From Streptomyces cathayae (lineage in GTDB: Bacteria; Actinomycetota; Actinomycetes; Streptomycetales; Streptomycetaceae), in assembly GCF_029760955.1 (NCBI RefSeq), contig NZ_CP121682.1, positions 6,572,001-6,636,000 on the forward strand: a DNA stretch of 64,000 bases, read 5' to 3'. This document shows, one piece after another, positions 18,611-26,296 of the stretch; the first letter of the stretch is position 1, and the number at the start of each line of letters is the position of its first letter. The position numbers were made by a program, and so were the translations under genes. Under the pieces are notes generated by a model. The model had not been told where the DNA came from and did not search any database. It worked only from the letters and a program-made list of their open reading frames with translations.

Positions 18611-19225
18611 GTGTTCACCGGAATCGTCGAAGAACTGGGCGAGATCACCGCTGTCGAGACTCTCGACGACGCCTGTCGCTTCCGTCTGCGCGGCCCCGTC
18701 GTCACCGAGGGCGCCAAGCACGGCGACTCGATCGCCGTCAACGGTGTCTGCCTCACGGTCGTGGACCACGAGGGCGACGAGTTCACCGCCGACGTGATGG
18801 CCGAGACCCTGAACCGCTCCAGCCTCGGCGCCCTCGCCGTCGGCTCCCGGGTCAACCTCGAACGCCCCATGGCCCTGGGCGCCCGTCTCGGCGGCCACAT
18901 CGTGCAGGGGCACGTCGACGGGACCGGCCGGATCCTCGAGCGCAAGCCGTCCGAGAACTGGGAGATCGTGAGGATCTCACTCCCGGCCGAACTCTCCCGC
19001 TACGTCGTGGAGAAGGGCTCCGTCACCGTCGACGGCATCAGCCTCACCGTCGTCGACGCCGGCCCCGACTTCTTCACCGTCAGCCTGATCCCCACCACGC
19101 TCGCCCTGACCACCCTCGGCCTCAAGCAGAGCGGCGACCCGGTCAACCTGGAGGTGGACGTCATCGCCAAGTACGTCGAGCGGATGATCGGCGACCGGGC
19201 CATCGGTGAGGGGGCCACGCGGTGA
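18611..19225 (+). CDS. ribE: Riboflavin synthase, alpha subunit
   Basis: Catalyses dismutation of two 6,7-dimethyl-8-ribityllumazine molecules to riboflavin. The 204-residue protein has the two tandem lumazine-binding domains of the family. The N-terminus [12 protein letters not shown] is diagnostic. Domain 1 contains [12 protein letters not shown] and domain 2 the matching [12 protein letters not shown], with [20 protein letters not shown] between. Length is usual. It starts with GTG and is the first gene of the FMN-riboswitch-controlled operon. It overlaps pnuC by four bases (GTGA). Confidence 0.96.
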   Translation: MFTGIVEELGEITAVETLDDACRFRLRGPVVTEGAKHGDSIAVNGVCLTVVDHEGDEFTADVMAETLNRSSLGALAVGSRVNLERPMALGARLGGHIVQGHVDGTGRILERKPSENWEIVRISLPAELSRYVVEKGSVTVDGISLTVVDAGPDFFTVSLIPTTLALTTLGLKQSGDPVNLEVDVIAKYVERMIGDRAIGEGATR

Positions 19226-19866
19226 ACTGGCTGAACTCCGAGGCGTTCGTCCTCTTCGACCAGCACATCAAGTGGTCGGACATGATCGGCAACGTGATCG
19301 GTCTGATCGCCCTCGCCCTCGGCTGGCAACGCTCCATCTGGACCTGGCCCGCCCAGTTCGTCTCGGGCCTGATCCTCTTCGCGGCCTTCGCCACCGCCCA
19401 TCTCTCCGGCAGCGCGGGCAAGCAGATCGTCGTCATGCTCGTCGCCGTCTGGGGCTTCCGGCAGTGGAACCGCGGCCGGCAACAGGCGCAGGACGGCTCC
19501 ATCGCCGTCCGGTTCGCCACCTGGCGCGAACGCGGGATCCTGGCGGGCGCGGCGGCACTCGGCACCCTCGCGGTGGGCGGACTGTTCACGCTGTACCCGT
19601 CCCTGTCCTGGGACCCCTGGCCGGACGCGTACATCTTCGTCGGCACCGTCGTCGCCATGTACGCCCAGGCCCGCGGCATGGTCGAGTTCTGGTTCGCCTG
19701 GCTGCTGGTCGACCTCGTCGGCGTACCGCTGAACTTCGCCAACGGCTTCGCCTTCTCCGGCTTCGTCTACATCATCTACGGCGCGCTGGTCCTGTGGGGG
19801 CTGCGCGACTGGTGGCTGCGCTCCCGCGAGGACGCACGGCCCGCCCTGGAAGGAGCGCCGGCATGA
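19222..19866 (+). CDS. pnuC: PnuC-family vitamin transporter (riboflavin-operon member)
   Basis: A 214-residue membrane protein with about seven hydrophobic segments. It has PnuC-family features such as [20 protein letters not shown] near the N-terminus, a WGFRQWNRG loop and [16 protein letters not shown] in the second half. Classical PnuC carries nicotinamide riboside; actinobacterial relatives inside FMN-riboswitch operons (PnuX type) carry riboflavin or FMN precursors. Its location between ribE and ribBA with four-base overlaps on both sides supports riboflavin uptake as its job, which is an inference from context. Confidence 0.85.
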   Translation: MNWLNSEAFVLFDQHIKWSDMIGNVIGLIALALGWQRSIWTWPAQFVSGLILFAAFATAHLSGSAGKQIVVMLVAVWGFRQWNRGRQQAQDGSIAVRFATWRERGILAGAAALGTLAVGGLFTLYPSLSWDPWPDAYIFVGTVVAMYAQARGMVEFWFAWLLVDLVGVPLNFANGFAFSGFVYIIYGALVLWGLRDWWLRSREDARPALEGAPA

Positions 19867-21152
19867 GCACGGCACCGATCCTGTACAGCACCGAGGACGT
19901 CGAGGACCTGACGCTCGACCCGGTCGAACAGGCCGTCGCCGACATCGCGGCCGGCCGCCCGGTCGTGGTCGTCGACGACGAGGACCGCGAGAACGAGGGC
20001 GATCTCGTCATCGCCGCCGAGAAGGTCACCCCCGAGATCGTCGCCTTCATGATGAGCGAATGCCGCGGCCTGATCTGCGCTCCCCTGGAGAGCGACGAAC
20101 TGGACCGGCTCCGGCTCCCGCAGATGGTCGAGGACAACACCGAGTCGATGAAGACCGCGTTCACCGTCTCCGTGGACGCCTCCGCCGCCCACGGCGTGAG
20201 CACCGGCATCTCGGCCGCCGACCGCGCCACCACCCTCCGACTGCTCGCGAACGGCACCGCCCAGCCGGACGACTTCGTCCGCCCCGGTCACATCTTCCCG
20301 CTGCGCGCCCGCTCCGGCGGCGTGCTCGTGCGCGACGGCCACACCGAGGCCGCCGTCGACCTGGCCCGCCTCGCCGGACTGCGCCCGGCCGGTGCCATCG
20401 TCGAGATCGCCGGCGAGGACGGGCAGATGCTGCGTCTGCCCGAGCTGATCCCGTTCGCCCGCAAGCACGGCCTGACGATCATCTCCATCGAGGACCTGAT
20501 CGCCTACCGCCGCAGCTCCGAGCCCACCGTCCGCCGCGAGGCCGAGGTCCGGCTGCCCACCTCGCACGGCACCTTCACCGCCTACGGCTACCGTTCCACC
20601 GTCGACGGCGTCGAGCATGTCGCCCTCGTCCACGGCGAGATCGGCGACGGCGCGGACGTCCTCGTGCGCGTCCACTCCGAATGCCTCACCGGCGACGTCT
20701 TCGGCTCCCAGCGCTGCGACTGCGGCCCCCAGCTGGACGCCTCCCTGGAGCGCATCCAGAAGGAGGGCCGGGGTGTCGTCGTCTATCTGCGCGGACACGA
20801 GGGACGCGGCATCGGCCTGATGTCCAAACTGCGCGCCTACGAACTCCAGGAACGCGGGCGTGACACCCTCGACGCCAACCTCGAGCTGGGCCTGCCCGCC
20901 GACGCCCGTGACTACGGCGCCGGCGCGCAGATCCTCGCCGACCTCGGGGTGCGCGGCGTCCGCCTGCTGACCAACAACCCCGACAAGGCCGACGCGCTCG
21001 TCCGGCACGGCATCGAGGTCATCGGCCGCGAACCGATGCCCGTCACCGCCGGCGAGCACAACATCCGCTACCTGCGCACCAAGCGCGACCGGATGGGCCA
21101 CGACCTGCCCTGGCTGGACACGCCGACCGTGCCGGCCTGCGGCAACCAGTAG
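19863..21152 (+). CDS. ribBA: Bifunctional DHBP synthase / GTP cyclohydrolase II
   Basis: A 429-residue fusion providing the two entry enzymes of riboflavin synthesis. The N-terminal 3,4-dihydroxy-2-butanone-4-phosphate synthase domain (about 18-220) shows [17 protein letters not shown] and RPGHIFPL. The C-terminal GTP cyclohydrolase II domain (about 225-420) shows the zinc-binding Cys cluster [15 protein letters not shown], the [11 protein letters not shown] active-site loop and [12 protein letters not shown] 19863 overlaps the pnuC stop by four bases. The last six codons plus stop are duplicated just downstream (21131-21171), leaving the protein end PACGNQ intact. Confidence 0.95.
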   Translation: MSTAPILYSTEDVEDLTLDPVEQAVADIAAGRPVVVVDDEDRENEGDLVIAAEKVTPEIVAFMMSECRGLICAPLESDELDRLRLPQMVEDNTESMKTAFTVSVDASAAHGVSTGISAADRATTLRLLANGTAQPDDFVRPGHIFPLRARSGGVLVRDGHTEAAVDLARLAGLRPAGAIVEIAGEDGQMLRLPELIPFARKHGLTIISIEDLIAYRRSSEPTVRREAEVRLPTSHGTFTAYGYRSTVDGVEHVALVHGEIGDGADVLVRVHSECLTGDVFGSQRCDCGPQLDASLERIQKEGRGVVVYLRGHEGRGIGLMSKLRAYELQERGRDTLDANLELGLPADARDYGAGAQILADLGVRGVRLLTNNPDKADALVRHGIEVIGREPMPVTAGEHNIRYLRTKRDRMGHDLPWLDTPTVPACGNQ

Positions 21153-21171
21153 CCGGCCTGCGGCAACCAGT
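21131..21171 (+). repeat. 21-bp tandem duplication across the ribBA stop codon
   Basis: The 20-bp unit GCCGGCCTGCGGCAACCAGT occurs at 21131-21150 and again at 21152-21171, one base apart (period 21). The first copy encodes the end of RibBA and supplies most of its stop; the second is untranslated. Confidence 0.95.
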
Positions 21172-21198
21172 CAGAGAACCCAGAGAACCCAGAGAACC
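21172..21198 (+). repeat. Three tandem 9-bp units before ribH
   Basis: CAGAGAACC is repeated three times with no gap, directly after the ribBA 3' duplication and 22 bp before the ribH start. A partial fourth degenerate unit (AAGAGAGC) leads into the ribH Shine-Dalgarno region. Confidence 0.95.
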
Positions 21199-21219
21199 AA
21201 GAGAGCACCGAGGAGAGAC

Positions 21220-21705
21220 GTGAGCGGCAAGGGCGCACCGGAACTGTCCGTACGCGACGTGGGAGACCTCCGCGTCGCCGTGGTCGCGGCACAGTGGCAC
21301 GAGAAGGTGATGGACGGACTGGTCGACGGCGCCCTGCGCGCCCTGCACGACCTCGGCATCGACGAACCGACCCTGCTGAGGGTCTCCGGCAGCTGGGAAC
21401 TCCCGGTCGTCGCCAAGGTCCTCGCCGGACGCGGCTACGACGCGGTCGTCGCCCTCGGCGTCGTCATCCGGGGCGGCACGCCCCACTTCGAGTACGTGTG
21501 CCAGGGCGTCACCCAGGGCCTCACCCAGGTCAGCGTCGACACCGGGGTGCCCGTCGGTTTCGGCCTGCTCACCTGCGACACCGAGGAACAGGCCCTGGAC
21601 CGCGCCGGACTGCCCGGCTCCACCGAGGACAAGGGGCACGAGGCGGTCACGGCGGCGGTGGCGACCGCGGCCACGCTGCGTTCAGTATCCGAACCCTGGC
21701 GGTGA
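21220..21705 (+). CDS. ribH: 6,7-dimethyl-8-ribityllumazine synthase
   Basis: Condenses 5-amino-6-ribitylaminouracil with DHBP to give lumazine, the substrate of RibE, usually inside an icosahedral or pentameric shell. The 161-residue protein has the family blocks [51 protein letters not shown] (with the active-site His region) and [24 protein letters not shown] 21220 has GAGGAGAG immediately upstream. It is the fourth gene of the rib operon, 67 bp after ribBA. The gap holds the tandem repeats. Confidence 0.96.
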   Translation: MSGKGAPELSVRDVGDLRVAVVAAQWHEKVMDGLVDGALRALHDLGIDEPTLLRVSGSWELPVVAKVLAGRGYDAVVALGVVIRGGTPHFEYVCQGVTQGLTQVSVDTGVPVGFGLLTCDTEEQALDRAGLPGSTEDKGHEAVTAAVATAATLRSVSEPWR

Positions 21706-21723
21706 GCAGGCCCCGACACCGCG

Positions 21724-21729
21724 TAGGGT
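21724..21729 (+). promoter_or_regulatory. -10 box candidate for hisE-hisG
   Basis: TAGGGT matches TAGRRT and lies 10 bp before the hisE ATG, implying a very short leader. The -35 region (about 21700-21706) is poor, so this could also be chance. Confidence 0.35.
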
Positions 21730-21739
21730 AAGGACCACC

Positions 21740-22012
21740 ATGTCCAAGAAGACGTTCGAGGAGCTCTTCACCGAGCTCCAGCACAAGGCCGCGCACGGCG
21801 ACCCCGCCACCTCCCGCACCGCCGAACTGGTGGAAAAGGGCGTCCATGCCATCGGCAAGAAGGTCGTCGAAGAGGCCGCCGAGGTCTGGATGGCCGCCGA
21901 ACACGAAGGCAAGGAAGCGGCCGCCGAGGAGATCTCGCAGCTGCTCTACCACGTCCAGGTGATGATGGTCGCCCGCGGCATCTCCCTCGACGACGTCTAC
22001 GCCCACCTGTGA
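21740..22012 (+). CDS. hisE: Phosphoribosyl-ATP diphosphatase
   Basis: Second enzyme of histidine synthesis, hydrolysing PR-ATP to PR-AMP. The 90-residue all-alpha MazG-like protein carries the metal-binding pattern [14 protein letters not shown] followed by [14 protein letters not shown]. Length is normal for a stand-alone HisE. ATG 21740 has AAGGA about six bases upstream. It precedes hisG by 49 bp; the same hisE-hisG order next to rib genes is usual in Streptomyces. Confidence 0.95.
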   Translation: MSKKTFEELFTELQHKAAHGDPATSRTAELVEKGVHAIGKKVVEEAAEVWMAAEHEGKEAAAEEISQLLYHVQVMMVARGISLDDVYAHL

Positions 22013-22061
22013 TCGCAGGCACCGCCCCACCACCACCCACACTCCGAAGGAAGCCGACCTC

Positions 22062-22925
22062 ATGCTGCGCATCGCACTCCCCAACAAGGGTTCACTGGCA
22101 GGCCCTGCGGCGGAGATGCTGCATGAGGCCGGCTACCAGCAGCGCCGGGAGTCGAAGGAACTGAGGATCGTCGACCCGGTCAACGAGGTCGAGTTCTTCT
22201 ACCTCCGCCCCCGCGACATCGCGATCTACGTCTCCTCGGGCCGCCTCGACATCGGCATCACCGGCCGGGACCTCCTGGTGGACTCGGGCGCCGAGGCCGA
22301 GGAGATCCTGCCCCTCGGTTTCGCCCGCTCCACCTTCCGCTTCGCCGCCAAGCCCGGTGTCGCGCGGAGCGTCACGGACCTCGGCGGCAGGACGGTCGCC
22401 ACCTCCTACGAGGGGATCGTCGCCCGGCACCTCGCCGAACAGGGCATCGACGCCTCCGTGGTCCACCTCGACGGCGCGGTCGAGACCGCCATCGAGCTGG
22501 GCGTCGCCGAGATCATCGCGGACGTCGTCGAGACCGGCACCTCCCTGCGCAACGCGGGCCTGGAGGTGCTCGGCGAGCCGATCATGACCTCGGAGGCGGT
22601 CGTCATCCGCCGCACCGGCGCCGCGGCCGAGCCCGACGAGACCGTCGAGCCCAAGGTGGGGCAGTTCCTGCGACGTCTCCAGGGCGTCCTCGTCGCCCGC
22701 ACCTACGTGATGATGGACTACGACTGCCGGGTCGAGCAGTTGGAGAAGGCCGTCGCGCTGACCCCGGGCCTGGAGTCCCCGACCGTGTCCCCGTTGCACA
22801 ACGAGGGCTGGGTCGCCGTCCGCGCCATGGTCCCCTCCAAGGAGGCCCAGCGCATCATGGACGACCTCTACGACATCGGTGCCCGCGCCATCCTCACCAC
22901 GGCCATCCACGCCTGCCGCCTCTGA
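22062..22925 (+). CDS. hisG: ATP phosphoribosyltransferase, long form
   Basis: First and regulated enzyme of histidine synthesis, joining ATP and PRPP. At 287 residues it is the long HisG form, with catalytic domains (MLRIALPNKGSLAGPA start, VVETGTSLRNAGLEVL PRPP loop near residue 160) and a C-terminal ACT-like regulatory domain (about 210-287). It therefore does not need HisZ. The last residues TTAIHACRL are family-typical. It sits in the hisE-hisG unit. Confidence 0.95.
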   Translation: MLRIALPNKGSLAGPAAEMLHEAGYQQRRESKELRIVDPVNEVEFFYLRPRDIAIYVSSGRLDIGITGRDLLVDSGAEAEEILPLGFARSTFRFAAKPGVARSVTDLGGRTVATSYEGIVARHLAEQGIDASVVHLDGAVETAIELGVAEIIADVVETGTSLRNAGLEVLGEPIMTSEAVVIRRTGAAAEPDETVEPKVGQFLRRLQGVLVARTYVMMDYDCRVEQLEKAVALTPGLESPTVSPLHNEGWVAVRAMVPSKEAQRIMDDLYDIGARAILTTAIHACRL

Positions 22926-22950
22926 CCCGGACCGATCCCGGAGCCGCACC

Positions 22951-23439
22951 ATGCCGGACACCCCCTCGGACCAGCCGTCCGACAAGCCCGCCCTGCCCGC
23001 CCTACCCGTCACCTTCCGCCCCGGCCGCACCCGTGCGGTGCTGCTCGGTGCGGCCGCCGCGCTCTTCGGGGCCCTCTCCCTGATCGCCCTGCTGCTGGAG
23101 CAGGTCGACCCGGGCGAGCGGCTCAGTTTCGTGTTCACCGGCGCCCTGCTGGCCGGCGGGCTGGTGCTGCTGGCCCGGCCGAGGGTCGAGGCCGACGAGT
23201 CCGGCATCACCGTCGTCAACATCGTCGGCAGGCGCCGCCTCGAATGGGCTCAGATCCTTCAGGTGAACCTCCGTCCGGGTGACCCCTGGGTCTTCCTCGA
23301 CCTCAGCGACGGCACCAGCATGCCCGTGCTCGGCATCCAGCCGGGCATCGCCAGGGAACGTGCCATCGCCGACGCGCAGGCCCTGCGGGCGCTCGCCGTG
23401 GCGCGTTCCGTGGTCGACCCCGATGCGTCACGGGGCTGA
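22951..23439 (+). CDS. PH-domain-like membrane protein
   Basis: A 162-residue protein with a short hydrophilic N-terminus, two hydrophobic segments (about residues 30-75, LLGAAAALFGALSLIALLL and a second one ending GLVLLA) and a cytoplasmic bacterial-PH-like domain (RVEADESGITVVNIVGRR, WAQILQVNL). This matches the small actinobacterial two-TM bPH family that follows hisG in Streptomyces. Function is unknown. ATG 22951 lies 25 bp after the hisG stop, suggesting cotranscription. Confidence 0.75.
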   Translation: MPDTPSDQPSDKPALPALPVTFRPGRTRAVLLGAAAALFGALSLIALLLEQVDPGERLSFVFTGALLAGGLVLLARPRVEADESGITVVNIVGRRRLEWAQILQVNLRPGDPWVFLDLSDGTSMPVLGIQPGIARERAIADAQALRALAVARSVVDPDASRG

Positions 23440-23476
23440 CCCGGGGCATCTCGGGGAGACATCGGGGCCGTTCCAC

Positions 23477-23507
23477 CTGACGCGGTCGCCCTTGTCCTGA
23501 TTAGTCT
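23477..23507 (+). promoter_or_regulatory. Promoter candidate for the CNNM gene pair
   Basis: CTGACG (23477-23482), a 19-bp spacer and TAGTCT (23502-23507). The predicted start near 23514 would give a leader of roughly 180 nt before the ATG at 23697. Confidence 0.4.
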
Positions 23508-23510
23508 GGT

Positions 23511-23696
23511 GGGCGACGGCGCGCCGACAGCGCCTTCGCCCCTGCCGCCCCGCCCGGTGGCCCAGGGGCTCCAGCTAACCGAGGAGTGACCCTCTCCGGC
23601 GATGGACGGATCGTCCTGCAGTACCTGCGCCGCCCCCTGTCGACAGAGCGCGAACCCGTTCCACGAGGTTCGCGACCGTGCGCAAGCGGCGGCATC
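23511..23696 (+). promoter_or_regulatory. Possible structured leader RNA of the CNNM genes
   Basis: The leader opens with a strong two-part hairpin: GGGCGA/TCGCCC outer and GGCGC/GCGCC inner stems (about 23511-23541). Two shorter foldable segments follow, around GGTGGCCCAGGGGCTCC and CCGAGGAGTGACCCTCTCCGG. Genes of this family are riboswitch-controlled in some bacteria by magnesium or manganese elements. I cannot match the conserved core of the M-box or yybP-ykoY classes by eye. Confidence 0.3.
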
Positions 23697-25070
23697 ATGA
23701 CCACCCCCCTGCTGCTCCTCGCAGCCGCATTCCTGCTGATTCTCGCCAACGGGTTCTTCGTGGCAGCCGAGTCCGGCCTGGTCACCGTCGAGCGACCGGA
23801 CGCCGAACGGGCCGCCGCCGACGGCGACCGACGCGCCCACCGGGTCGTCGAGTCACTCAAGGAGCTGCCCTTCCAGCTCTCCGGCACCCAGCTCGGCATC
23901 ACCCTCACCTCCCTGGTCGTCGGCATGCTCGCCGAACCAGCGCTCGCCGGGCTGCTGCGCGGCCCCTTCACCGGCACGGGTGTCCCCGAGGGAGCCGTCT
24001 CCACCCTCGCCGTGGTCGTCGGCGTGCTGCTGGCCTCGGCCGTGCAGACGGTGATCGGCGAGCTCGTGCCCAAGAACTGGGCGGTGTCCCGGCCGCTGCA
24101 GGTCGCGCGGTTCGCCGCCGGCCCGCAGCAGGTCTTCGCCCGCCTGTTCCGCCCGGTCATCGCCGGAGTGAACGCCGTGGCCGACCGGGTGGTGCGCACC
24201 CTGGGCGTCGAGCCGACCGCGGAGCCGGCCTCCGCCCGCACGCCCGGCGAACTGGTCTTTCTGGCCCGGCACTCCGCGCGGGCCGGCGCCCTGGAACAGG
24301 ACACGGCGGACCTCTTCGTACGGACCCTGTCCCTGGGGGAGCTGACCGCGCAGCACGTCATGACCCCGCGGGTGAGGGTCAGCGCCCTGCAGTCCTCGGC
24401 GACCGTCGAGGACGTGGTGAACCTGACCCGGGCCACCGGCCTGTCCCGGTTCCCCGTCCACACGGAGCGGATCGACGAAGTCGTGGGCATGGCCCATCTC
24501 AAGGACGCCCTCGCGGTGCCCCCGCGGGAGCGGCTGCGCACCCCCGTCAGCGACATCGCCCGCCCGGCGCTGCTCGTCCCCGAGACCCTGCCCGTCCGGC
24601 CGCTGCTGACGCGGCTGCGCGGCGAGCAGCCCATCGCGGTCGTCGTCGACGAGTACGGCGGCACGGCCGGAGTCGTCACGCTGGAGGACATCGTCGAGGA
24701 GATCGTCGGCGAGATCTGGGACGAGCACGACGGGCACGGCGAACGCGGCGAACGCGGCGAACGCGGCGAACTCTTCGGTAGGGCCACCGAACCCGTCGCC
24801 GCTCCGCCGGAGGACGGCCGCCCCGCCTGGGACGTCGACGGCAGCGTCCGCGTCGACACCCTGCTCCGTATCGGCCTCGACGTGCCCGACGGACCCTACG
24901 AGACCGTCGCCGGCCTGGTCGCCGACCTGCTCGGCCGGATCCCGGCCGTCGGCGACCACGCGGAACTGCCCGGCTGGCGGCTGTCGGTCCGCCGCGTCGG
25001 CCACTACCGTGCCGAGCGCGTCCGCCTGGTCGAGGCGGCCCCGCCGCCACTCGTGGGGGCAGCCCGATGA
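23697..25070 (+). CDS. CNNM/CorC-type membrane protein with CBS domains (hemolysin family)
   Basis: A 457-residue protein with the DUF21/CNNM membrane domain (about 1-190, NGFFVAAESGLVTVERP and GELVPKNWA), a CBS pair (about 210-335, VMTPRVRV and IAVVVDEYGGTAGVVTLEDI) and a C-terminal CorC_HlyC domain (about 360-450). Such proteins are linked to magnesium or cobalt extrusion. Between CBS and CorC_HlyC lies a GERGERGERGE stretch encoded by 9-bp repeats. ATG 23697 starts the first membrane segment. It overlaps the next gene by four bases (ATGA), so the two paralogues are translationally coupled and may form a heteromer. Confidence 0.88.
   Translation: MTTPLLLLAAAFLLILANGFFVAAESGLVTVERPDAERAAADGDRRAHRVVESLKELPFQLSGTQLGITLTSLVVGMLAEPALAGLLRGPFTGTGVPEGAVSTLAVVVGVLLASAVQTVIGELVPKNWAVSRPLQVARFAAGPQQVFARLFRPVIAGVNAVADRVVRTLGVEPTAEPASARTPGELVFLARHSARAGALEQDTADLFVRTLSLGELTAQHVMTPRVRVSALQSSATVEDVVNLTRATGLSRFPVHTERIDEVVGMAHLKDALAVPPRERLRTPVSDIARPALLVPETLPVRPLLTRLRGEQPIAVVVDEYGGTAGVVTLEDIVEEIVGEIWDEHDGHGERGERGERGELFGRATEPVAAPPEDGRPAWDVDGSVRVDTLLRIGLDVPDGPYETVAGLVADLLGRIPAVGDHAELPGWRLSVRRVGHYRAERVRLVEAAPPPLVGAAR
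24738..24771 (+). repeat. In-frame 9-bp tandem repeat (GER)
   Basis: GGCGAACGC is repeated three times (24738-24764) plus seven bases of a fourth copy, encoding the GER tripeptide array in a linker of the CNNM protein. Copy number is likely to vary between strains. Confidence 0.95.
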
Positions 25071-26269
25071 GCGTGCTGCACCTCCTCTTCGCCGCCCTGC
25101 TCGTCCTCGTCAACGGATTCTTCGTGGGTGCCGAGTTCGCGCTGGTCTCCGTGCGCCGCAGCCAGATCGAACCGCTCGGCACCGCCCGTGCCCGTCAGGT
25201 CCTGTACGGGCTCGAGCACCTGCCGCGGATGACGGCGGCAGCCCAGTGCGGCATCACCGTCTGCTCGCTGACCCTCGGAGCGATCGCCGAACCGACGGTC
25301 GCCCGCTTGCTGGAGCCGGTGTTCGCGTGGATCCGCCTGCCGCACGGCATGATCCATCCGCTCGGCTACGTCGTCGCACTCGCCGCCGTGGTCTTCTTCC
25401 ACCTCGTCATCGGCGAGATGGTCCCGAAGAACCTCGCGAGGGCCGCCCCCGAGAAGGCCGCGCTGTGGCTGAGTCCCGGCCTGGTCCGGTTCGCCCGGTG
25501 GTGCCGGCCCGTCACGACCGCGCTCGGCGCCTGCGCCGAGACCGTCCTGCGGGCCTTCCACGTCGAGCCGAAGGGCGAGGCCGAGGCGGCCTTCACCAGC
25601 GAGCAGCTGAACCGGCTGGTGGAGGACGCCGGGAAGGCGGGCCTCCTGGACCCCGAGGAGGCCGAGCGCCTGGAGGACGTCCTGGAGCTGGGCTCCCGCC
25701 CGGTGACGGACGTCCTGCTGCCCCGTGAGTCACTGGTGACGGTCGGCCCCGAGGTCACCCCGGCACGGATCGTGGAACTCACCGCCCGCACCGGGTACTC
25801 CCGTTTCCCGGTCGCCGCGCAGGGCGGCGCCTTCATGGGCTACCTGCACGTCAAGGACGTGCTCGACCTGGAGGAGACCGACCGGGCCGTGCCGCGGCGG
25901 CTCTGGCGGCGCATGCCCACCCTCCGGCCCGAACTCCCGCTGGACGACGCCCTCACCGTGATGCGCCGAGCCGCCACCCACCTGGCCCAGGTGGCCGACG
26001 CATCCGGCCGGACACAGGGGCTGGTGGCCCTGGAGGACGTACTGGAGCTGCTGGTCGGCGAGGTACGGGACCCGGCACACCGGGAGGCCCCGGGAGCGCG
26101 GCCGGAGACCGGGACACACCTCGGTTCCAGGACCCGTGCCGACTCCGGAACACACCCCGATTCCGGGACGCTTCCGGACGCCGGGGCGGGCATCGGGGCC
26201 GGCATCGATGCGGATGCCGGACCGGCCGAGGCCAGGAGCGGCGCCCCGGCGGGAGCGCTCACCCGCTGA
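25067..26269 (+). CDS. Second CNNM/CBS membrane protein, lacking the CorC_HlyC domain
   Basis: A 400-residue paralogue of the preceding gene. It has the CNNM membrane domain (NGFFVGAEFALVSVRRSQIE, IGEMVPKNLARAAPEK) and a CBS pair (DVLLPRESLVTV, QGLVALEDVLELLVGEV) but ends after the CBS domain, at about residue 335. Instead of CorC_HlyC it carries a 65-residue Gly/Asp/Thr-rich tail with irregular repeats (DSGTHPDSGTLPD). The two-gene arrangement, one with and one without the C-terminal domain, is conserved in actinobacteria. The start ATG overlaps the upstream stop. Confidence 0.87.
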   Translation: MSVLHLLFAALLVLVNGFFVGAEFALVSVRRSQIEPLGTARARQVLYGLEHLPRMTAAAQCGITVCSLTLGAIAEPTVARLLEPVFAWIRLPHGMIHPLGYVVALAAVVFFHLVIGEMVPKNLARAAPEKAALWLSPGLVRFARWCRPVTTALGACAETVLRAFHVEPKGEAEAAFTSEQLNRLVEDAGKAGLLDPEEAERLEDVLELGSRPVTDVLLPRESLVTVGPEVTPARIVELTARTGYSRFPVAAQGGAFMGYLHVKDVLDLEETDRAVPRRLWRRMPTLRPELPLDDALTVMRRAATHLAQVADASGRTQGLVALEDVLELLVGEVRDPAHREAPGARPETGTHLGSRTRADSGTHPDSGTLPDAGAGIGAGIDADAGPAEARSGAPAGALTR

Positions 26270-26296
26270 CCGCCCGCGTCGCGGGATCCGCCGCTG

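Noticed and set aside
24738..24771. CRISPR-like regular repeat
   Set aside because: Nine-base units without spacers, in frame within a gene; a coding minisatellite.
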